From: Pseudomonadota bacterium
Lineage (GTDB): Bacteria; Pseudomonadota; Alphaproteobacteria; Acetobacterales; Acetobacteraceae
Direction: 5' to 3'
Assembly (NCBI GenBank): GCA_021805565.1
Contig: JAJZFA010000060.1
Coordinates: 117,003 to 181,002 of the forward strand
Length of the DNA: 64,000 nucleotides
Below, one piece after another: positions 34,301 through 43,967 of the stretch (position 1 is the stretch's first letter; each line of letters begins with the position of its first letter). Position numbers and translations under genes: made by a program. The notes beneath the pieces were generated by a model. That model had not been told where the DNA came from, did not search any database, and worked only from the letters and a program-made list of their open reading frames with translations.

Positions 34301-35704
34301 TCACGCCGCGAATTTCGCCATTAATCTGGCGTGAGCCCGGATGCCATGATGGAAGCAAGTCTCCTCGAATTTTTCGTTTGGACTGTGAACCTGATCGTCG
34401 TCCAGCCCGAAGCCCATCAGGAGCGAATCCAACCCCAGGATGGTGCGCAGCGACGTCACCACCGGGATCGACCCGCCACAGCCCATCAGCACGGCCGGCC
34501 TGCCGTATTCGTCGGCCAGCGCCGCCAGAGCCGCCGCCACATACGGACTATCGACATTCACCTCGATCCCCGGCGCCCGGGCGAACTCCGCGAATGTGGC
34601 GGTCGCGCCGGGCGGCAGGCGATCCGTCACGAATTGCCGGAACTGCGCCATGACCTCGTCCGGATCCTGATTCGGCACCAGCCGGAACGACACCTTGGCC
34701 GACGCCTCCGACGCAATCACCGTCTTGCTGCCGGCGCCGGTGTAGCCGCCCCAAATGCCGTTGATATCGGCGGTCGGGCGCGCCCATAGCCGCTCCAGCG
34801 CCGCATAGCCGCGTTCCCCGACCGGACTAGACAGACCGATACCGCCCAGGAACGCCGCCTCGTCGAAGCCAAGCCCGTCCCATTGCGTCCGTTGCGAATT
34901 CGACACGGGCGTCACCTTGTCGTAAAAACCCGGCAACTGAATACGGCCGGCATCGTCCAGCAACGCGCCCAGTATTTTCGTCAGCGCGTTGATCGGGTTG
35001 AGCGCCGACCCGCCGTACAGGCCGGAATGCAGGTCGCGGTTTGCCGCCTTCAGGGTCACCTCGGCATAGGTCATGCCGCGCAGGCGGGTGGTGAGCGCGG
35101 GCGTGTTCACGTCCCACATACCGGTGTCGCTGATCAGCGCCACGTCCGCCGCCAGATCGGCCTTGTTCGCCATCAGGAACGGATCGAGGTTGACGGAGCC
35201 GACTTCCTCCTCGCCCTCGATCAGCACAGTTATCCGCACCGGGATGCCGCCGCCGGCGATGTGCCAGGCACGCAGGGCTTCCAGGAACATGACGGTCTGG
35301 CCTTTGTCATCGACCGCGCCGCGCGCGACATAGCGCCTGCCGGACGGCCCGCCGATGAGTTGCGGATCGAACGGATCGCTGTGCCACAGCGACAGCGGAT
35401 CGACCGGCTGAACGTCGTAATGGCCGTAGAACAGGATGTGCGGCCCGGTGTAACCGGCCGGGCCGGCAAAGTGGCCGACCACGACCGGATGCCCGGCGGT
35501 AGGCCGCACCGAAGCGTCAAAGCCGAGGCCGCTGAGCTGCTCGCGCCACCAATCCGCCGCCTTAACACAGTCCGCCGCGTGTTCGGACTGAGCGCTGATG
35601 GACCTGATCCGCAGCAGGCTGAACAAGGTGGCACGCGACGCCTCCAGAGCGGCATCGGCGTGACTAAGAACGGCGGCGAGCGCCGGAGATGTAAGGTCAG
35701 GCAT
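34301..35704 (-). CDS. M20 family dipeptidase / metallopeptidase
   Basis: This 467-aa di-zinc peptidase is of the M20 (CNDP-like) class. The metal-binding signatures are present: ILFYGHYDVQPVDP (His-x-Asp), ARGAVDDKGQ (bridging Asp) and LIEGEEEVGS (Glu-Glu). The C-terminal strand pattern and lid domain fit the usual 450-470 aa length. It is expected to hydrolyse dipeptides or N-acyl amino acids in the cytoplasm. It converges on the HtrA gene with 28 bp between them and is divergent from the glycosyltransferase. Confidence 0.9.
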   Translation of the reverse strand: MPDLTSPALAAVLSHADAALEASRATLFSLLRIRSISAQSEHAADCVKAADWWREQLSGLGFDASVRPTAGHPVVVGHFAGPAGYTGPHILFYGHYDVQPVDPLSLWHSDPFDPQLIGGPSGRRYVARGAVDDKGQTVMFLEALRAWHIAGGGIPVRITVLIEGEEEVGSVNLDPFLMANKADLAADVALISDTGMWDVNTPALTTRLRGMTYAEVTLKAANRDLHSGLYGGSALNPINALTKILGALLDDAGRIQLPGFYDKVTPVSNSQRTQWDGLGFDEAAFLGGIGLSSPVGERGYAALERLWARPTADINGIWGGYTGAGSKTVIASEASAKVSFRLVPNQDPDEVMAQFRQFVTDRLPPGATATFAEFARAPGIEVNVDSPYVAAALAALADEYGRPAVLMGCGGSIPVVTSLRTILGLDSLLMGFGLDDDQVHSPNEKFEETCFHHGIRAHARLMAKFAA

Positions 35705-35747
35705 GGCGAACTCCGGGATGGATACGACGAGTATCGTCGCGGATCGC

Positions 35748-35820
35748 GGCGCCGGACAAGCCCTGACGGTGTGGTTCGGCGACCAGCTTTACCGGCCTGC
35801 CGGCGCAGGTGTCGCCGGCT
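35748..35820. repeat. Dispersed intergenic repeat, copy 1 (hairpin-ended)
   Basis: This 73-bp segment between the M20 peptidase and the glycosyltransferase aligns without gaps to 50897-50969, with 53 of 73 positions identical by hand count. Its 3' part folds as GCCGGCG-CAGGTGT-CGCCGGC, a 7-bp stem with a 7-nt loop, and the same hairpin is kept in the other copy. Confidence 0.6.
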
Positions 35821-35897
35821 CGGATCTTGCCCAATTCGGACCTGCTTCGCCAGACAGCGCCGTGACGGCAGCACTGAACCCGTTCATACTGATCGCC

Positions 35898-36914
35898 ATG
35901 GACGTTTGCCTGATTGTGCCCGGCTCGCTCGCAACGATCTCCGGTGGCCTCCGCTACGATCGCTGCATGGCGGACGGACTGCGCGCGCTGGGCCATACGG
36001 TGCGGGTGGCGGAACTGGACGGAAACCTGCCCGATCCGGACCAACCGGCGATTTATGCCGCCCGGACACTATGGTCTGCCCTGCCCGACGGCTGCGCCAG
36101 GCTGATCGACGGCCTGGCTCTGCCGGCTTTTGCGGGTCTGCCGATGCATGCGGTGACGGCGCTGATTCACCTTCCGGCATCGCTGGAAACCGGCCTGCCC
36201 GCGGACGCCGCTCAGCGCCTGCATGCCACCGAAGCCCCGATGTTTCGCGGCGTGCCGCGGGTCGTTGCGACCAGCGACCAGACGGCGGAATGCCTGATCC
36301 GCGACTTTGGCGTGCCGCACGACCGCATAGCGGTGGTGATCCCCGGCATCGGCGACCCGCCGCGCTGCCTGGGATCGGCCGGTCCTGGCTGTCATATCCT
36401 GTCGGCCGGCCCGCCGATCCCACGCAAGGGCCACGACGACCTGTTGCGCGCATTGGGCCGCCTGACCGATCTCGACTGGACATTGACCATCGCGGGCTCC
36501 GCCGGGCGCGACCCGGCCTGTGCGGCGGCATTGCGAACCCTGGTCCGGGATCTGGATCTCGCCGGCCGCGTCCAATGGGCCAGCGAACCAACGGACGCGC
36601 TGTGGCAGGCCGCCGATCTGTTCGCCCTGATGTCGTACGCCGAGGGATATGGCGTGGCCACGGCCGAGGCGTTGCGCCGGGGCCTGCCAGTGGCCGTAAC
36701 CAGCGTCGGCGCGGTTCCCGTCATGGTTGCACCGGACGCCGGCGTGGTTTGTGCCGTTGGCGATACGGAGCAAATGTCGAAGGCGATGCGCCGACTGATT
36801 TTCGACCGGCCGCTGCGGGCCGACATAGCCGCGGCGGCGTGGCAATCCAGCCGCGACATGCCCGGCTGGGACACGCAGGCCGGCCAACTGGCCGATGTGC
36901 TGGGCGCGCGATAA
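35898..36914 (+). CDS. Family 4-type glycosyltransferase
   Basis: This 338-aa GT-B glycosyltransferase has an N-terminal Rossmann-like half (VCLIVPGSLATISGGLRYDR). Its C-terminal donor domain carries ILSAGPPIPRKGHDDLLRAL and the catalytic/phosphate-binding stretch MSYAEGYGVATAEALRRGLPVAVTSVGAVPVM, typical of GT4. Donor and acceptor are unknown. The ATG at 35898 begins exactly at the first conserved strand; the longer frame from 35703 overlaps the M20 promoter region and the dispersed repeat. It lies 22 bp upstream of otnK, possibly cotranscribed but with no functional link. Confidence 0.85.
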   Translation: MDVCLIVPGSLATISGGLRYDRCMADGLRALGHTVRVAELDGNLPDPDQPAIYAARTLWSALPDGCARLIDGLALPAFAGLPMHAVTALIHLPASLETGLPADAAQRLHATEAPMFRGVPRVVATSDQTAECLIRDFGVPHDRIAVVIPGIGDPPRCLGSAGPGCHILSAGPPIPRKGHDDLLRALGRLTDLDWTLTIAGSAGRDPACAAALRTLVRDLDLAGRVQWASEPTDALWQAADLFALMSYAEGYGVATAEALRRGLPVAVTSVGAVPVMVAPDAGVVCAVGDTEQMSKAMRRLIFDRPLRADIAAAAWQSSRDMPGWDTQAGQLADVLGAR

Positions 36915-36936
36915 GGTTCGAACAGGAGGCCACATC

Positions 36937-38205
36937 ATGCTGCTGGGTGCCATCGCCGACGACTTCACGGGTGCGACCGACCTGTGTTCGATGCTGGTCA
37001 GGGGCGGCATGCGAACCGTGCAGCTGATCGGCGTGCCGCCGCCCGGTTCGCCGGTTCCCGACGCCGATGCGGTGGTGGTGGCACTGAAATCGCGCACCGC
37101 ACCGGTGGCGCGGGCAACAGGCGACTCGCTGGCGGCGCTGAAATGGCTGCAAGCGGGCGGTGCGAGGCAGTTTTTTTTCAAATATTGCTCCACCTTCGAC
37201 AGTACGGAGCACGGCAATATCGGCCCGGTGGCGGATGCGCTGGTGGCCGCGCTGGAATGCGGGTTCGCGCTGGCCTGTCCCGCGTTCCCCACCAATGCCC
37301 GCACCGTCTATCAGGGCCATTTGTTCGTCGGCGGCGTGCTGCTGAACGAAAGCGGCATGGAAAACCATCCCCTGACTCCGATGACCGACGCCAATCTGGT
37401 GCGTGTTTTATCGCGCCAGACCGAGGGCACGGTCGGGTTGGTGCCGTTCGCCACGGTCGATCGCGGCGCGCATGCGATCCGGGACGCGATGACCCAGTTG
37501 AAAGAACGCGGACGCCGCTATGCCATCGTCGATGCCATCACCGACGCTCACCTGCTGGCGATCGGACAGGCCGCGGCCAGCCACACGCTGCTGACCGGCG
37601 GGTCCGGCGTTGCCATGGGTCTGCCGGAGAATTTCCGCCGGGGGGGGCTGCTGGCGGACGCGGTGGACCCGGGGGCACTGCCGGTGCTGGACGGCGGCAG
37701 CGCGGTTATCGCTGGATCGTGCTCCCGAGCGACGCTGGCACAGCTTGGGTATGCGCGGGCGCATCTGCCGGTTTACGAACTCGATGTGCTCGCCACACCG
37801 GACGCTACGGCATTAAGCAAGGCCGCACTGGCCTGGGCAGCGGACAATACCGGTGCTCGGCCGGTGGTTATCGCCGCATCGGCGCCGCCCGAAGCGGTGA
37901 CGGCACTGCAAGCGCGGCTGGGCCGGGATCAGGCCGGCGCGCTGGTGGAAGATGCCGTCGCCCGCATCGCCGAAGGACTGGTGGCAAGCGGGGTCCGCAG
38001 GCTGGTCGTAGCGGGCGGGGAAACGTCCGGCGCGGTGGTTGGGCGGCTTGGCGTGGCTTGCCTGCGCATCGGACGGGAGATCGATCCTGGCGTGCCCTGG
38101 ACGCTGGCGGCCGGCAGCGGGCCCGATCTGATGCTGGCTTTGAAGTCGGGCAATTTCGGCGCCACGGATTTCTTTCTGAAAGCGTTCGCCGTTCTGGAGA
38201 ACTGA
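36937..38205 (+). CDS. otnK: 3-oxo-tetronate kinase (four-carbon acid sugar kinase)
   Basis: OtnK phosphorylates 3-oxo-tetronate in the breakdown of D-threonate, L-threonate or D-erythronate. The 422-aa protein shows the DUF1537 signatures: AIADDFTGATDLCSMLV at the N-terminus (substrate binding), a central LTGGSGVAMGLPENF, and the nucleotide-binding GGETSGAVV near the C-terminus. The start has AGGAGG at the right distance. It is followed 4 bp later by otnC, completing the two-enzyme tail of the pathway. The isomerase OtnI and a dehydrogenase (Ltn/Dtn/Den) are not present in this window, so the upstream steps must be elsewhere. Confidence 0.9.
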   Translation: MLLGAIADDFTGATDLCSMLVRGGMRTVQLIGVPPPGSPVPDADAVVVALKSRTAPVARATGDSLAALKWLQAGGARQFFFKYCSTFDSTEHGNIGPVADALVAALECGFALACPAFPTNARTVYQGHLFVGGVLLNESGMENHPLTPMTDANLVRVLSRQTEGTVGLVPFATVDRGAHAIRDAMTQLKERGRRYAIVDAITDAHLLAIGQAAASHTLLTGGSGVAMGLPENFRRGGLLADAVDPGALPVLDGGSAVIAGSCSRATLAQLGYARAHLPVYELDVLATPDATALSKAALAWAADNTGARPVVIAASAPPEAVTALQARLGRDQAGALVEDAVARIAEGLVASGVRRLVVAGGETSGAVVGRLGVACLRIGREIDPGVPWTLAAGSGPDLMLALKSGNFGATDFFLKAFAVLEN

Positions 38206-38209
38206 TCCG

Positions 38210-38842
38210 ATGAACGAAAGCGACACCCGCATCCTGCTGTGCACACTGGCCGCCAGCCTGTTCGCGCGCGGCTTTTCCGTTGGCAGCGCGGGCAATATCA
38301 GCGTGCGTCTGCCGGACGGGTATCTGATGACACCGACGAATTCGAGTCTTGGCAGACTCGATCCGACAGGCTTGTCGAAGCTGGATATGGCATTCCGGCA
38401 TGTCGGTGGCGACAAGCCGTCGAAGGAAGTCTTCATGCACCGGGCGTTCTACCGGGCGCGTCCGGACGCGGGTGCCGTGGTGCATCTGCATTCCACGCAC
38501 GCGACGGCGGTGTCGTGTCTGCCGGACGCCGATCCGGTCAATCCGATTCCGCCGCTGACACCGTATTTCGTGATGCGGATTGGTCGCCGGCTGCCGGTTA
38601 TTCCATATTTCCGGCCCGGCGATCCAGACATGGAACCAGCGATACTTACGGCCGCACAGGATGCCAGCGCGGTCCTGTTAGCCAACCACGGGCCGGTGGT
38701 GTCGGGCGGAACGCTGACCGGCGCGGTCTATGCGGCCGAAGAACTCGAAGAAGCCGCCAGGCTTTTTCTGCTGTTACGCGGACAGTCGCCGCGCGTGTTG
38801 ACCGGATCGCAGGTGGCCGATCTGACGACCGAGCGAGGATAA
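38210..38842 (+). CDS. otnC: 3-oxo-tetronate 4-phosphate decarboxylase (class II aldolase)
   Basis: OtnC decarboxylates 3-oxo-tetronate-4-phosphate, giving dihydroxyacetone phosphate. The 210-aa protein is a class II aldolase/adducin fold with the zinc-ligand histidines in VHLHSTHATAVSC and a third in LANHGPVVSGG. The N-terminal FSVGSAGNISVRLPDGYLMTPT is the phosphate-binding loop. It follows otnK with a GGAG site. Fuculose/ribulose phosphate aldolases are the general alternative, but the otnK neighbour makes this assignment strong. Confidence 0.9.
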   Translation: MNESDTRILLCTLAASLFARGFSVGSAGNISVRLPDGYLMTPTNSSLGRLDPTGLSKLDMAFRHVGGDKPSKEVFMHRAFYRARPDAGAVVHLHSTHATAVSCLPDADPVNPIPPLTPYFVMRIGRRLPVIPYFRPGDPDMEPAILTAAQDASAVLLANHGPVVSGGTLTGAVYAAEELEEAARLFLLLRGQSPRVLTGSQVADLTTERG

Positions 38843-38883
38843 CCGGAACGTGATCGCTTCAAACAGAAGCTGCCACGTTCCGG
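38843..38883. terminator. Compound terminator between otnC and the H1-like gene
   Basis: A 10-bp outer stem (CCGGAACGTG / CACGTTCCGG) encloses a 5-bp inner stem (GCTTC / GAAGC) with loop AAACA. It lies between convergent genes and should act in both directions, although T-runs are short. Confidence 0.65.
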
Positions 38884-38910
38884 TCCTCCGGCGCACATAT
38901 CCGATGGAAT

Positions 38911-39576
38911 TTATTCGTTCGTTTCGCTGGCGGCGGTAAGGCCGGCTTCCGCGGCCTGGGCCGGTGCGGACATTGCCTTCGGCTTGCGCGCCGGTTTCTT
39001 CGCGACGAATTTTTTCGGTGCCGGTTTCTTGGCAACTGCCTTCTTAGCAGTTGGAACCTTGGCAACAGCCTGCTTCGCAACGGATTTTTTCGGTGCGGCC
39101 TTGGCTGCGACTTTCTTCGGCGCGGACTTCTTCGGTGCGACCTTAGCGGAGGCCGGCTTGGACGCAGCCTTTTTGGCAACGGCTTTTTTGGCGCCGGTCG
39201 GTTTCGCGGTGGTCTTCACGGCAACAGATTTTTTCGGTTTTGCCTTGGCAATTGTCTTCGGCGCGGCGGCTTTCTTAGGGGCCACTGTCTTGGCAGCTGC
39301 CTTGTTCGATGCAGCCTTACTGGCGGCGGATTTCGGTGCGGCCTTGCCCGCAACGGACTTCTTCGGTGCGGCCTTGCCCGCAACGGACTTCTTCGGTGCG
39401 GCCTTTCCCGCAACGGACGCCTTCGGTGCCGCCTTGCTGGCGACGGACGTCTTCGGTGCGGCCTTGGCGGCGATCGGCTTGGATACCGCCGCCTTCTTGA
39501 CCGCGGCCTTGATGGCCATGGCTTGCGCGCTTGCCGCCCTGGCGGGCGAAGCGGTCGTTGTATCGTCGGTGCTCAC
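38911..39576 (-). CDS. Histone H1-like Lys/Ala/Pro-rich protein
   Basis: This 221-aa, strongly basic, low-complexity protein is made of repeats of the form KAAPKKSVAG and KAVAKKPA, like the C-terminal tails of histone H1 and of bacterial HU/AlgP-type proteins. It probably binds DNA electrostatically in the nucleoid, but no folded domain is visible. The start is a GTG at 39576, supported by AAGGAG eight bases upstream. Near-identical 30-bp repeats occur around 39340-39430. Unrelated repeat proteins can look alike, so only the composition-based call is made. Confidence 0.75.
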   Translation of the reverse strand: MSTDDTTTASPARAASAQAMAIKAAVKKAAVSKPIAAKAAPKTSVASKAAPKASVAGKAAPKKSVAGKAAPKKSVAGKAAPKSAASKAASNKAAAKTVAPKKAAAPKTIAKAKPKKSVAVKTTAKPTGAKKAVAKKAASKPASAKVAPKKSAPKKVAAKAAPKKSVAKQAVAKVPTAKKAVAKKPAPKKFVAKKPARKPKAMSAPAQAAEAGLTAASETNE

Positions 39577-40073
39577 CTGTAAAACTCCTTATTGAAAGTA
39601 TCGTCGCTGTCTTGCGCGTTGGACCAAACCGCTGGGCGGATCATAGGCTTTGGATGCACGATCGAAGGCGGGGCGAGGCGTTTTGTTCCGGCGGCAATCC
39701 AGATGGCGCATGCTTCGAACCGGCCGAAGTCCCGTTGCCTGCCTGACTTATTTTCGGCCTTCCGAGGTCGCGGTCCATTGACCGTCCTTCTGTTGAACGT
39801 TTCCACGTTTCGCTCCGCCACACAGGCGACCGGAATCGATTCGCGAACACAGTTTCCGCTATTCATCTTCTGACCCATACGTGTCAACGAAAAGCAACCG
39901 CCGGGCCGTGATATTAGTGAAAAAATTTCCAGGCGTAGCGTTTCGGGAACGCACGAAAAGTAAAACCGCCGCGGCAGTGCGCCACGGCGGTTTCAGATAC
40001 TCTGGCAATGGCCCTTACGATCGCCGCGCCGGTTTGCCGAAACCGGCGACGATGCGTTATCCCCGGATTGGTA
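39577..40073. other. Intergenic region (about 500 bp) ending in a prpC terminator
   Basis: Two overlapping opposite open frames of about 90-100 codons cross this region, but their translations show no recognisable domain and no ribosome site, so I do not call them. The left part holds the promoter of the H1-like gene. The right end carries a strong terminator for prpC. Confidence 0.4.
39955..39991 (-). terminator. Rho-independent terminator of prpD-prpC
   Basis: Read leftward, the stem ACCGCCG ... CGGCGGT with an internal GGC/GCC pair and a GCACT loop is followed by TTTTACTTTT. It lies about 80 bp after the prpC stop and is one of the best intrinsic terminators in the window. Confidence 0.8.
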
Positions 40074-41228
40074 TTATCCGCGCCGATCAATGGGTACGAA
40101 TGTCAGATTTTCCGGCCCGGTATAATGCGCCGTCGGGCGAATCAGCTTGTTATCGACACGCTGTTCCATGACATGCGCCGCCCAGCCCGACGTGCGCGCG
40201 ATCACGAAAAGCGGCGTGAACATCGCCATCGGCACGCCAAGCATATGGTAACCGATCGCACTGAACCAATCCAGGTTGGCGAACATTTTCTTGGCGTCCC
40301 ACATCGTTGCCTCGATGCGATCGGCGATGTCGAACATCTTCATCGATCCGGCGTGTTTCGAGAGCCGGCGGGCGACTTCCTTGATCACCTTGTTGCGCGG
40401 ATCGGCGATCGTATAAACCGCGTGGCCGAATCCGATCACCACCTGTTTGGCTTCGATGCGCTTGCGGATATCGGCTTCCGCTTCGTCCGGCGTGGCGTAC
40501 CGATTTTGGATTTCGAAGGAAACCTCGTTGGCACCGCCATGTTTCGGCCCCCGCAGCGCGCCGATACCGGCGACGATCGCGGAGTACATATCCGCGCCGG
40601 TGCCCGCGACAACGCGGCAGGTGAAGGTCGATGCGTTGAATTCATGTTCGGCGTACAGGATCAACGACGTATGCATCGCCCGCACGTCCATGTCCGACGG
40701 CACCGAACCGTGCAGCAGATGCAGGAAGTGGCCGCCGATGGAATCGTCATCGGTTTCCACGTCGATGCGTTTGCCGTTATGGGCGAAGTGATACCAGTAC
40801 AGCAGTATCGATCCTTGGCACGCCATCAGCCGGTCGGCGATGTCGCGCGCGCCCGGCGGCGTTTGCGCGTCCTTCTCCGGCAGCACGCAGCCCAGTGCGG
40901 ACACGCCGGTACGCATCACATCCATCGGATGCGACGCGGCGGGCAATGCTTCCAGCGCCAGCTTCACCGCCATCGGCAGACCGCGCAGCGCCTTTAGCTT
41001 CGCCTTATAACCGGCGAGTTCGGCCCGGTTCGGCAATGCACCATGAACCAGCAGGTAAGCGATCTCCTCGAACTCGCAGGTGTCGGCGACATCGAGGATG
41101 TCGTAGCCGCGATAATGAAGATCGTTGCCGGAGCGGCCGACCGTACACAGCGCGGTGTTGCCCGCCGTCACGCCGGACAGGCCGACGCCCTTTTTCGTTC
41201 GGTTGGGAAGCGGCGTTGTCTCGCTCAT
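40074..41228 (-). CDS. prpC: 2-methylcitrate synthase
   Basis: PrpC condenses propionyl-CoA with oxaloacetate in the methylcitrate cycle. The 384-aa protein is a short citrate-synthase-type enzyme with [32 protein letters not shown] at its start and [13 protein letters not shown] containing the catalytic His. Further matches are [23 protein letters not shown] and a C-terminal [13 protein letters not shown] as in PrpC. It lies 15 bp downstream of prpD, transcribed together. A dedicated citrate synthase (GltA) would be longer, near 430 aa. Confidence 0.9.
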   Translation of the reverse strand: MSETTPLPNRTKKGVGLSGVTAGNTALCTVGRSGNDLHYRGYDILDVADTCEFEEIAYLLVHGALPNRAELAGYKAKLKALRGLPMAVKLALEALPAASHPMDVMRTGVSALGCVLPEKDAQTPPGARDIADRLMACQGSILLYWYHFAHNGKRIDVETDDDSIGGHFLHLLHGSVPSDMDVRAMHTSLILYAEHEFNASTFTCRVVAGTGADMYSAIVAGIGALRGPKHGGANEVSFEIQNRYATPDEAEADIRKRIEAKQVVIGFGHAVYTIADPRNKVIKEVARRLSKHAGSMKMFDIADRIEATMWDAKKMFANLDWFSAIGYHMLGVPMAMFTPLFVIARTSGWAAHVMEQRVDNKLIRPTAHYTGPENLTFVPIDRRG

Positions 41229-41243
41229 ATGTGTTCCTCCTGA

Positions 41244-42743
41244 TTAGAGTATGCCGGGTTTGCCGGCGATCAGCGCACCGGCGGGCAGCGCGATATTCAG
41301 GCGATGCAGGTCGCCGGCCGGCATTCCCGGCAATTCCTGCGCGGCTTCCAGAAACCGGTTCGATTCCCGAGCGGTTATGATTCCGTTGGTTAAAATCTGG
41401 AACTTCCGGATGTAGTCATCGCGGCCGAACGGTTTGGCCCCCAGCGGATGGGCATTGGCCACCGCCATTTCGTCTTCCAGGCGCGTCCCGTCGCGCAGGA
41501 CGATCTCGACGCGTCCGCCGAACGACAGTTCGTTCGGATCGGTCGCGCGATAGCGGCGCGTCCATTCCGGATCTTCGGTCGTTTCAATCTTGTGCCACAG
41601 CTTCACGGTGTCTGCACGACCGGCGCGCTTCGGCGCATAGCTATCGACGTGATGCCACGTACCGTCCTGCAACGCGACCGCGAAGATGTACATAATGGAG
41701 TGATCCAGCGTTTCGCGGCTGGCCTTTGGATCCATCTTCTGCGGATCGTTGGCACCGGTGCCGATCACGTAATGAGTGTGATGGCTGGTGTGAATCACGA
41801 TTTTCTCGATCGCGTCCCAGTTCTCGATCTTCTCGCGCATGCGGAACGCCAGATCGATCAGCGCCTGCGACTGATATTCGGCGCTGTGCTCCTTGGTATA
41901 GCTGTCCATGATCGCGCGCTTGGCTTCGCCGGGCGCGGGCAGCGGCACGACGTAATGCGCCTGCGGTCCGTTCAGCATCCAGGCGATCACGCTGTCCTCG
42001 CCTTCGTAGATCGGGCTGGGCGCACCTTCGCCGCGCATGACGCGGTCCACCGCCTCGATCGCCAGCTTGCCGGAATGTGCCGGAGCATAAGCCTTCCATG
42101 AACTGATCTCGCCCTTGCGCGACTGGCGGGTGGTAAAACTGACATGTACTGCCTGCTGCACCGCCTGATAGATAACATCCTGCTTCAGCCCCAGCAGCGT
42201 GCCGATACCGGCGGCCTGGGCGGGACAAAGATGCGCGATATGGTCGATCTTATGTTCGTGCAGGCAGATCGCCCGCACCAGATCGATCTGAATTTCATAA
42301 CCGGTGGCGATGCCGCGAACCAAATCCTTGCCGGATTTTTCCATCGTCTGCGCAACAGCCAGAATGGGTGGAATATTGTCGCCGGGATGGGAGTAGTCGG
42401 CGGCCAGGAATGTGTCGTGCATGTCCAGTTCGCGCACCGCCACGCCGTTGGCCCAGGCGGCCCATTCGGGGCTGACGCGGGTGGACGACTTCACGCCGAA
42501 CACCGATGCGCCATGCTTGTTCGGCCGCGCCAGCGCCATGTCGCGCGCCGAAACGATGGCTCGGCGGTTCGAGGAGGCTATCGCCACGGACGCGTTGTCG
42601 ATGACGCGGTTGACGATCATCGCCGCCACGTCCTTGGGCACCGCCACCTTGTCGGCGGCGACGCCGGCGATTTTCCACGCCAGTTGGTCGTCCCGCTTCA
42701 GGCCAGCCTTGGACGGGCTTACCTTTACGTCATGTTCGATCAT
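41244..42743 (-). CDS. prpD: 2-methylcitrate dehydratase
   Basis: PrpD dehydrates 2-methylcitrate to 2-methyl-cis-aconitate without an iron-sulfur cluster. The 499-aa protein matches MmgE/PrpD length and pattern: [37 protein letters not shown], the [22 protein letters not shown] stretch and [26 protein letters not shown]. It is the first gene of a leftward prpD-prpC unit. prpB (methylisocitrate lyase) and the regulator prpR are not adjacent. The upstream region (42744-42883) is shared with the divergent carbamoylase gene. Confidence 0.92.
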   Translation of the reverse strand: MIEHDVKVSPSKAGLKRDDQLAWKIAGVAADKVAVPKDVAAMIVNRVIDNASVAIASSNRRAIVSARDMALARPNKHGASVFGVKSSTRVSPEWAAWANGVAVRELDMHDTFLAADYSHPGDNIPPILAVAQTMEKSGKDLVRGIATGYEIQIDLVRAICLHEHKIDHIAHLCPAQAAGIGTLLGLKQDVIYQAVQQAVHVSFTTRQSRKGEISSWKAYAPAHSGKLAIEAVDRVMRGEGAPSPIYEGEDSVIAWMLNGPQAHYVVPLPAPGEAKRAIMDSYTKEHSAEYQSQALIDLAFRMREKIENWDAIEKIVIHTSHHTHYVIGTGANDPQKMDPKASRETLDHSIMYIFAVALQDGTWHHVDSYAPKRAGRADTVKLWHKIETTEDPEWTRRYRATDPNELSFGGRVEIVLRDGTRLEDEMAVANAHPLGAKPFGRDDYIRKFQILTNGIITARESNRFLEAAQELPGMPAGDLHRLNIALPAGALIAGKPGIL

Positions 42744-42883
42744 TATCGTCCTCCATCGTGCCAGGCCCCTGGATCAGGCCGTCTTTTGGCTTCGTAGTGT
42801 CACGGCACCGGAACGGCAAGTTAGGGCGATTGCTTATTCGGTTGGCCGTGGCATCGTGAACGGGCCGAACAAGGAGAATGCTT

Positions 42884-43879
42884 TTGTCCCGGATCGTAAC
42901 CGTCGCCGCCGCTCAACTGGGCCCGATCCAAAAAGCAGAACCGCGATCCATAGCCGTCGCGCGCATGATCCGCTTGCTGGAACAGGCGCACAGGCGCGGC
43001 GTGGAACTGGTCGTGTTTCCCGAACTGGCGCTGACCACGTTTTTTCCGCGCCACTACCACCAGGATATCGCCGAAGCCGATTCATGGTTCGAGCCGGCGA
43101 TGCCATCGAATGAAACCGCGCCGCTGTTCGAGGCCGCCCGGCGGTATGGTATCGGATTTCATCTGGGTTTCGCGGAAATCGCGCATGAGGCGGATGAAAC
43201 CGGCGTGGTGCGCAAGCGCCGGTTCAACACGGCGATCCTGGTCGGACCCAGGGGCGACGTGCTGCTGAAGTATCGCAAGGTGCATCTGCCGGGCCATGCG
43301 GAATACGACCCGAAACGAACGGTCCAGCATCTGGAGAAGCGGTATTTCGAAGTCGGCAACCTGGGCTTCCCGGTCATCCGAGCGCCGATGGGGTCGTTGG
43401 ACGGCATCAATATGGGGATGATGATCTGCAACGACCGCCGCTGGCCCGAAGCCTGGCGCGTGCTGGGCCTGCAAAGCGTGGAACTGGTGGCGCTGGGATA
43501 CAACACGCCCAGCCACAACACCGAAGCCGGCGGCTTCGAGGCGCCTCATCTGCGGGTGTTTCACTCGCATCTGTCGATCCAGGCCGGCTGTTATCAGAAT
43601 GCCTGTTTCGCGGTCGCCACGGCGAAGGCGGGAACGGAAGACGGGTGCGAACTGGCCGGCCACTCCATCATCGTCAATCCGCAGGGAGAAATCATCGCGA
43701 TGGCGGCTACCTGGGACGACGAACTCATTACCGCCGATTGCAACCTCGATCTATGCACGCTCGGGCGGACGACGGTGTTCGCGTTCGACAGGCACCGGCG
43801 GCCGGAAGCATACGGGCGGATCGTCGAGCAGGTTGGTTCGGTGCCGCCAGAGACTTGGAAAAAACCGGACGCGCGTTAG
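42884..43879 (+). CDS. N-carbamoyl-D-amino-acid hydrolase (nitrilase superfamily)
   Basis: This 331-aa carbon-nitrogen hydrolase is closely similar to Agrobacterium D-carbamoylase, which releases free amino acids from N-carbamoyl derivatives. The triad is Glu47 (VVFPELALTTFFP), Lys132 (KYRKVHLPGH) and Cys182 (MMICNDRRWPEAW). Other matching segments are LEKRYFEVGNLGFP, YNTPSHN and GCELAGHSIIVNP. The start is probably the TTG at 42884: the AAGGAGA ribosome site touches the ATG at 42878 with no spacer, but is seven bases from the TTG. It is divergent from prpD. Ureide or pyrimidine-derived carbamoyl compounds are possible natural substrates. Confidence 0.85.
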   Translation: MSRIVTVAAAQLGPIQKAEPRSIAVARMIRLLEQAHRRGVELVVFPELALTTFFPRHYHQDIAEADSWFEPAMPSNETAPLFEAARRYGIGFHLGFAEIAHEADETGVVRKRRFNTAILVGPRGDVLLKYRKVHLPGHAEYDPKRTVQHLEKRYFEVGNLGFPVIRAPMGSLDGINMGMMICNDRRWPEAWRVLGLQSVELVALGYNTPSHNTEAGGFEAPHLRVFHSHLSIQAGCYQNACFAVATAKAGTEDGCELAGHSIIVNPQGEIIAMAATWDDELITADCNLDLCTLGRTTVFAFDRHRRPEAYGRIVEQVGSVPPETWKKPDAR

Positions 43880-43967
43880 CGATTGGTTAACCTTGTCCGG
43901 CCATGCTGCGGGCAGGCATCAGGGCCATGGCGCGGCAACAGGCCGCTTTGCATAAGGACACGACAGC

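Noticed and set aside
34883..37027. A 714-codon rightward open frame across the M20 peptidase, glycosyltransferase and otnK start
   Set aside because: Shadow of real genes on both strands with no conserved motif.
39592..39873. Small 93-aa rightward frame upstream of the H1-like gene
   Set aside because: No ribosome site, composition not protein-like, overlaps a similar leftward frame.
40074..41228. Citrate synthase (gltA) as the identity of this gene
   Set aside because: Length (384 aa), partner prpD and PrpC-specific end segments favour 2-methylcitrate synthase.
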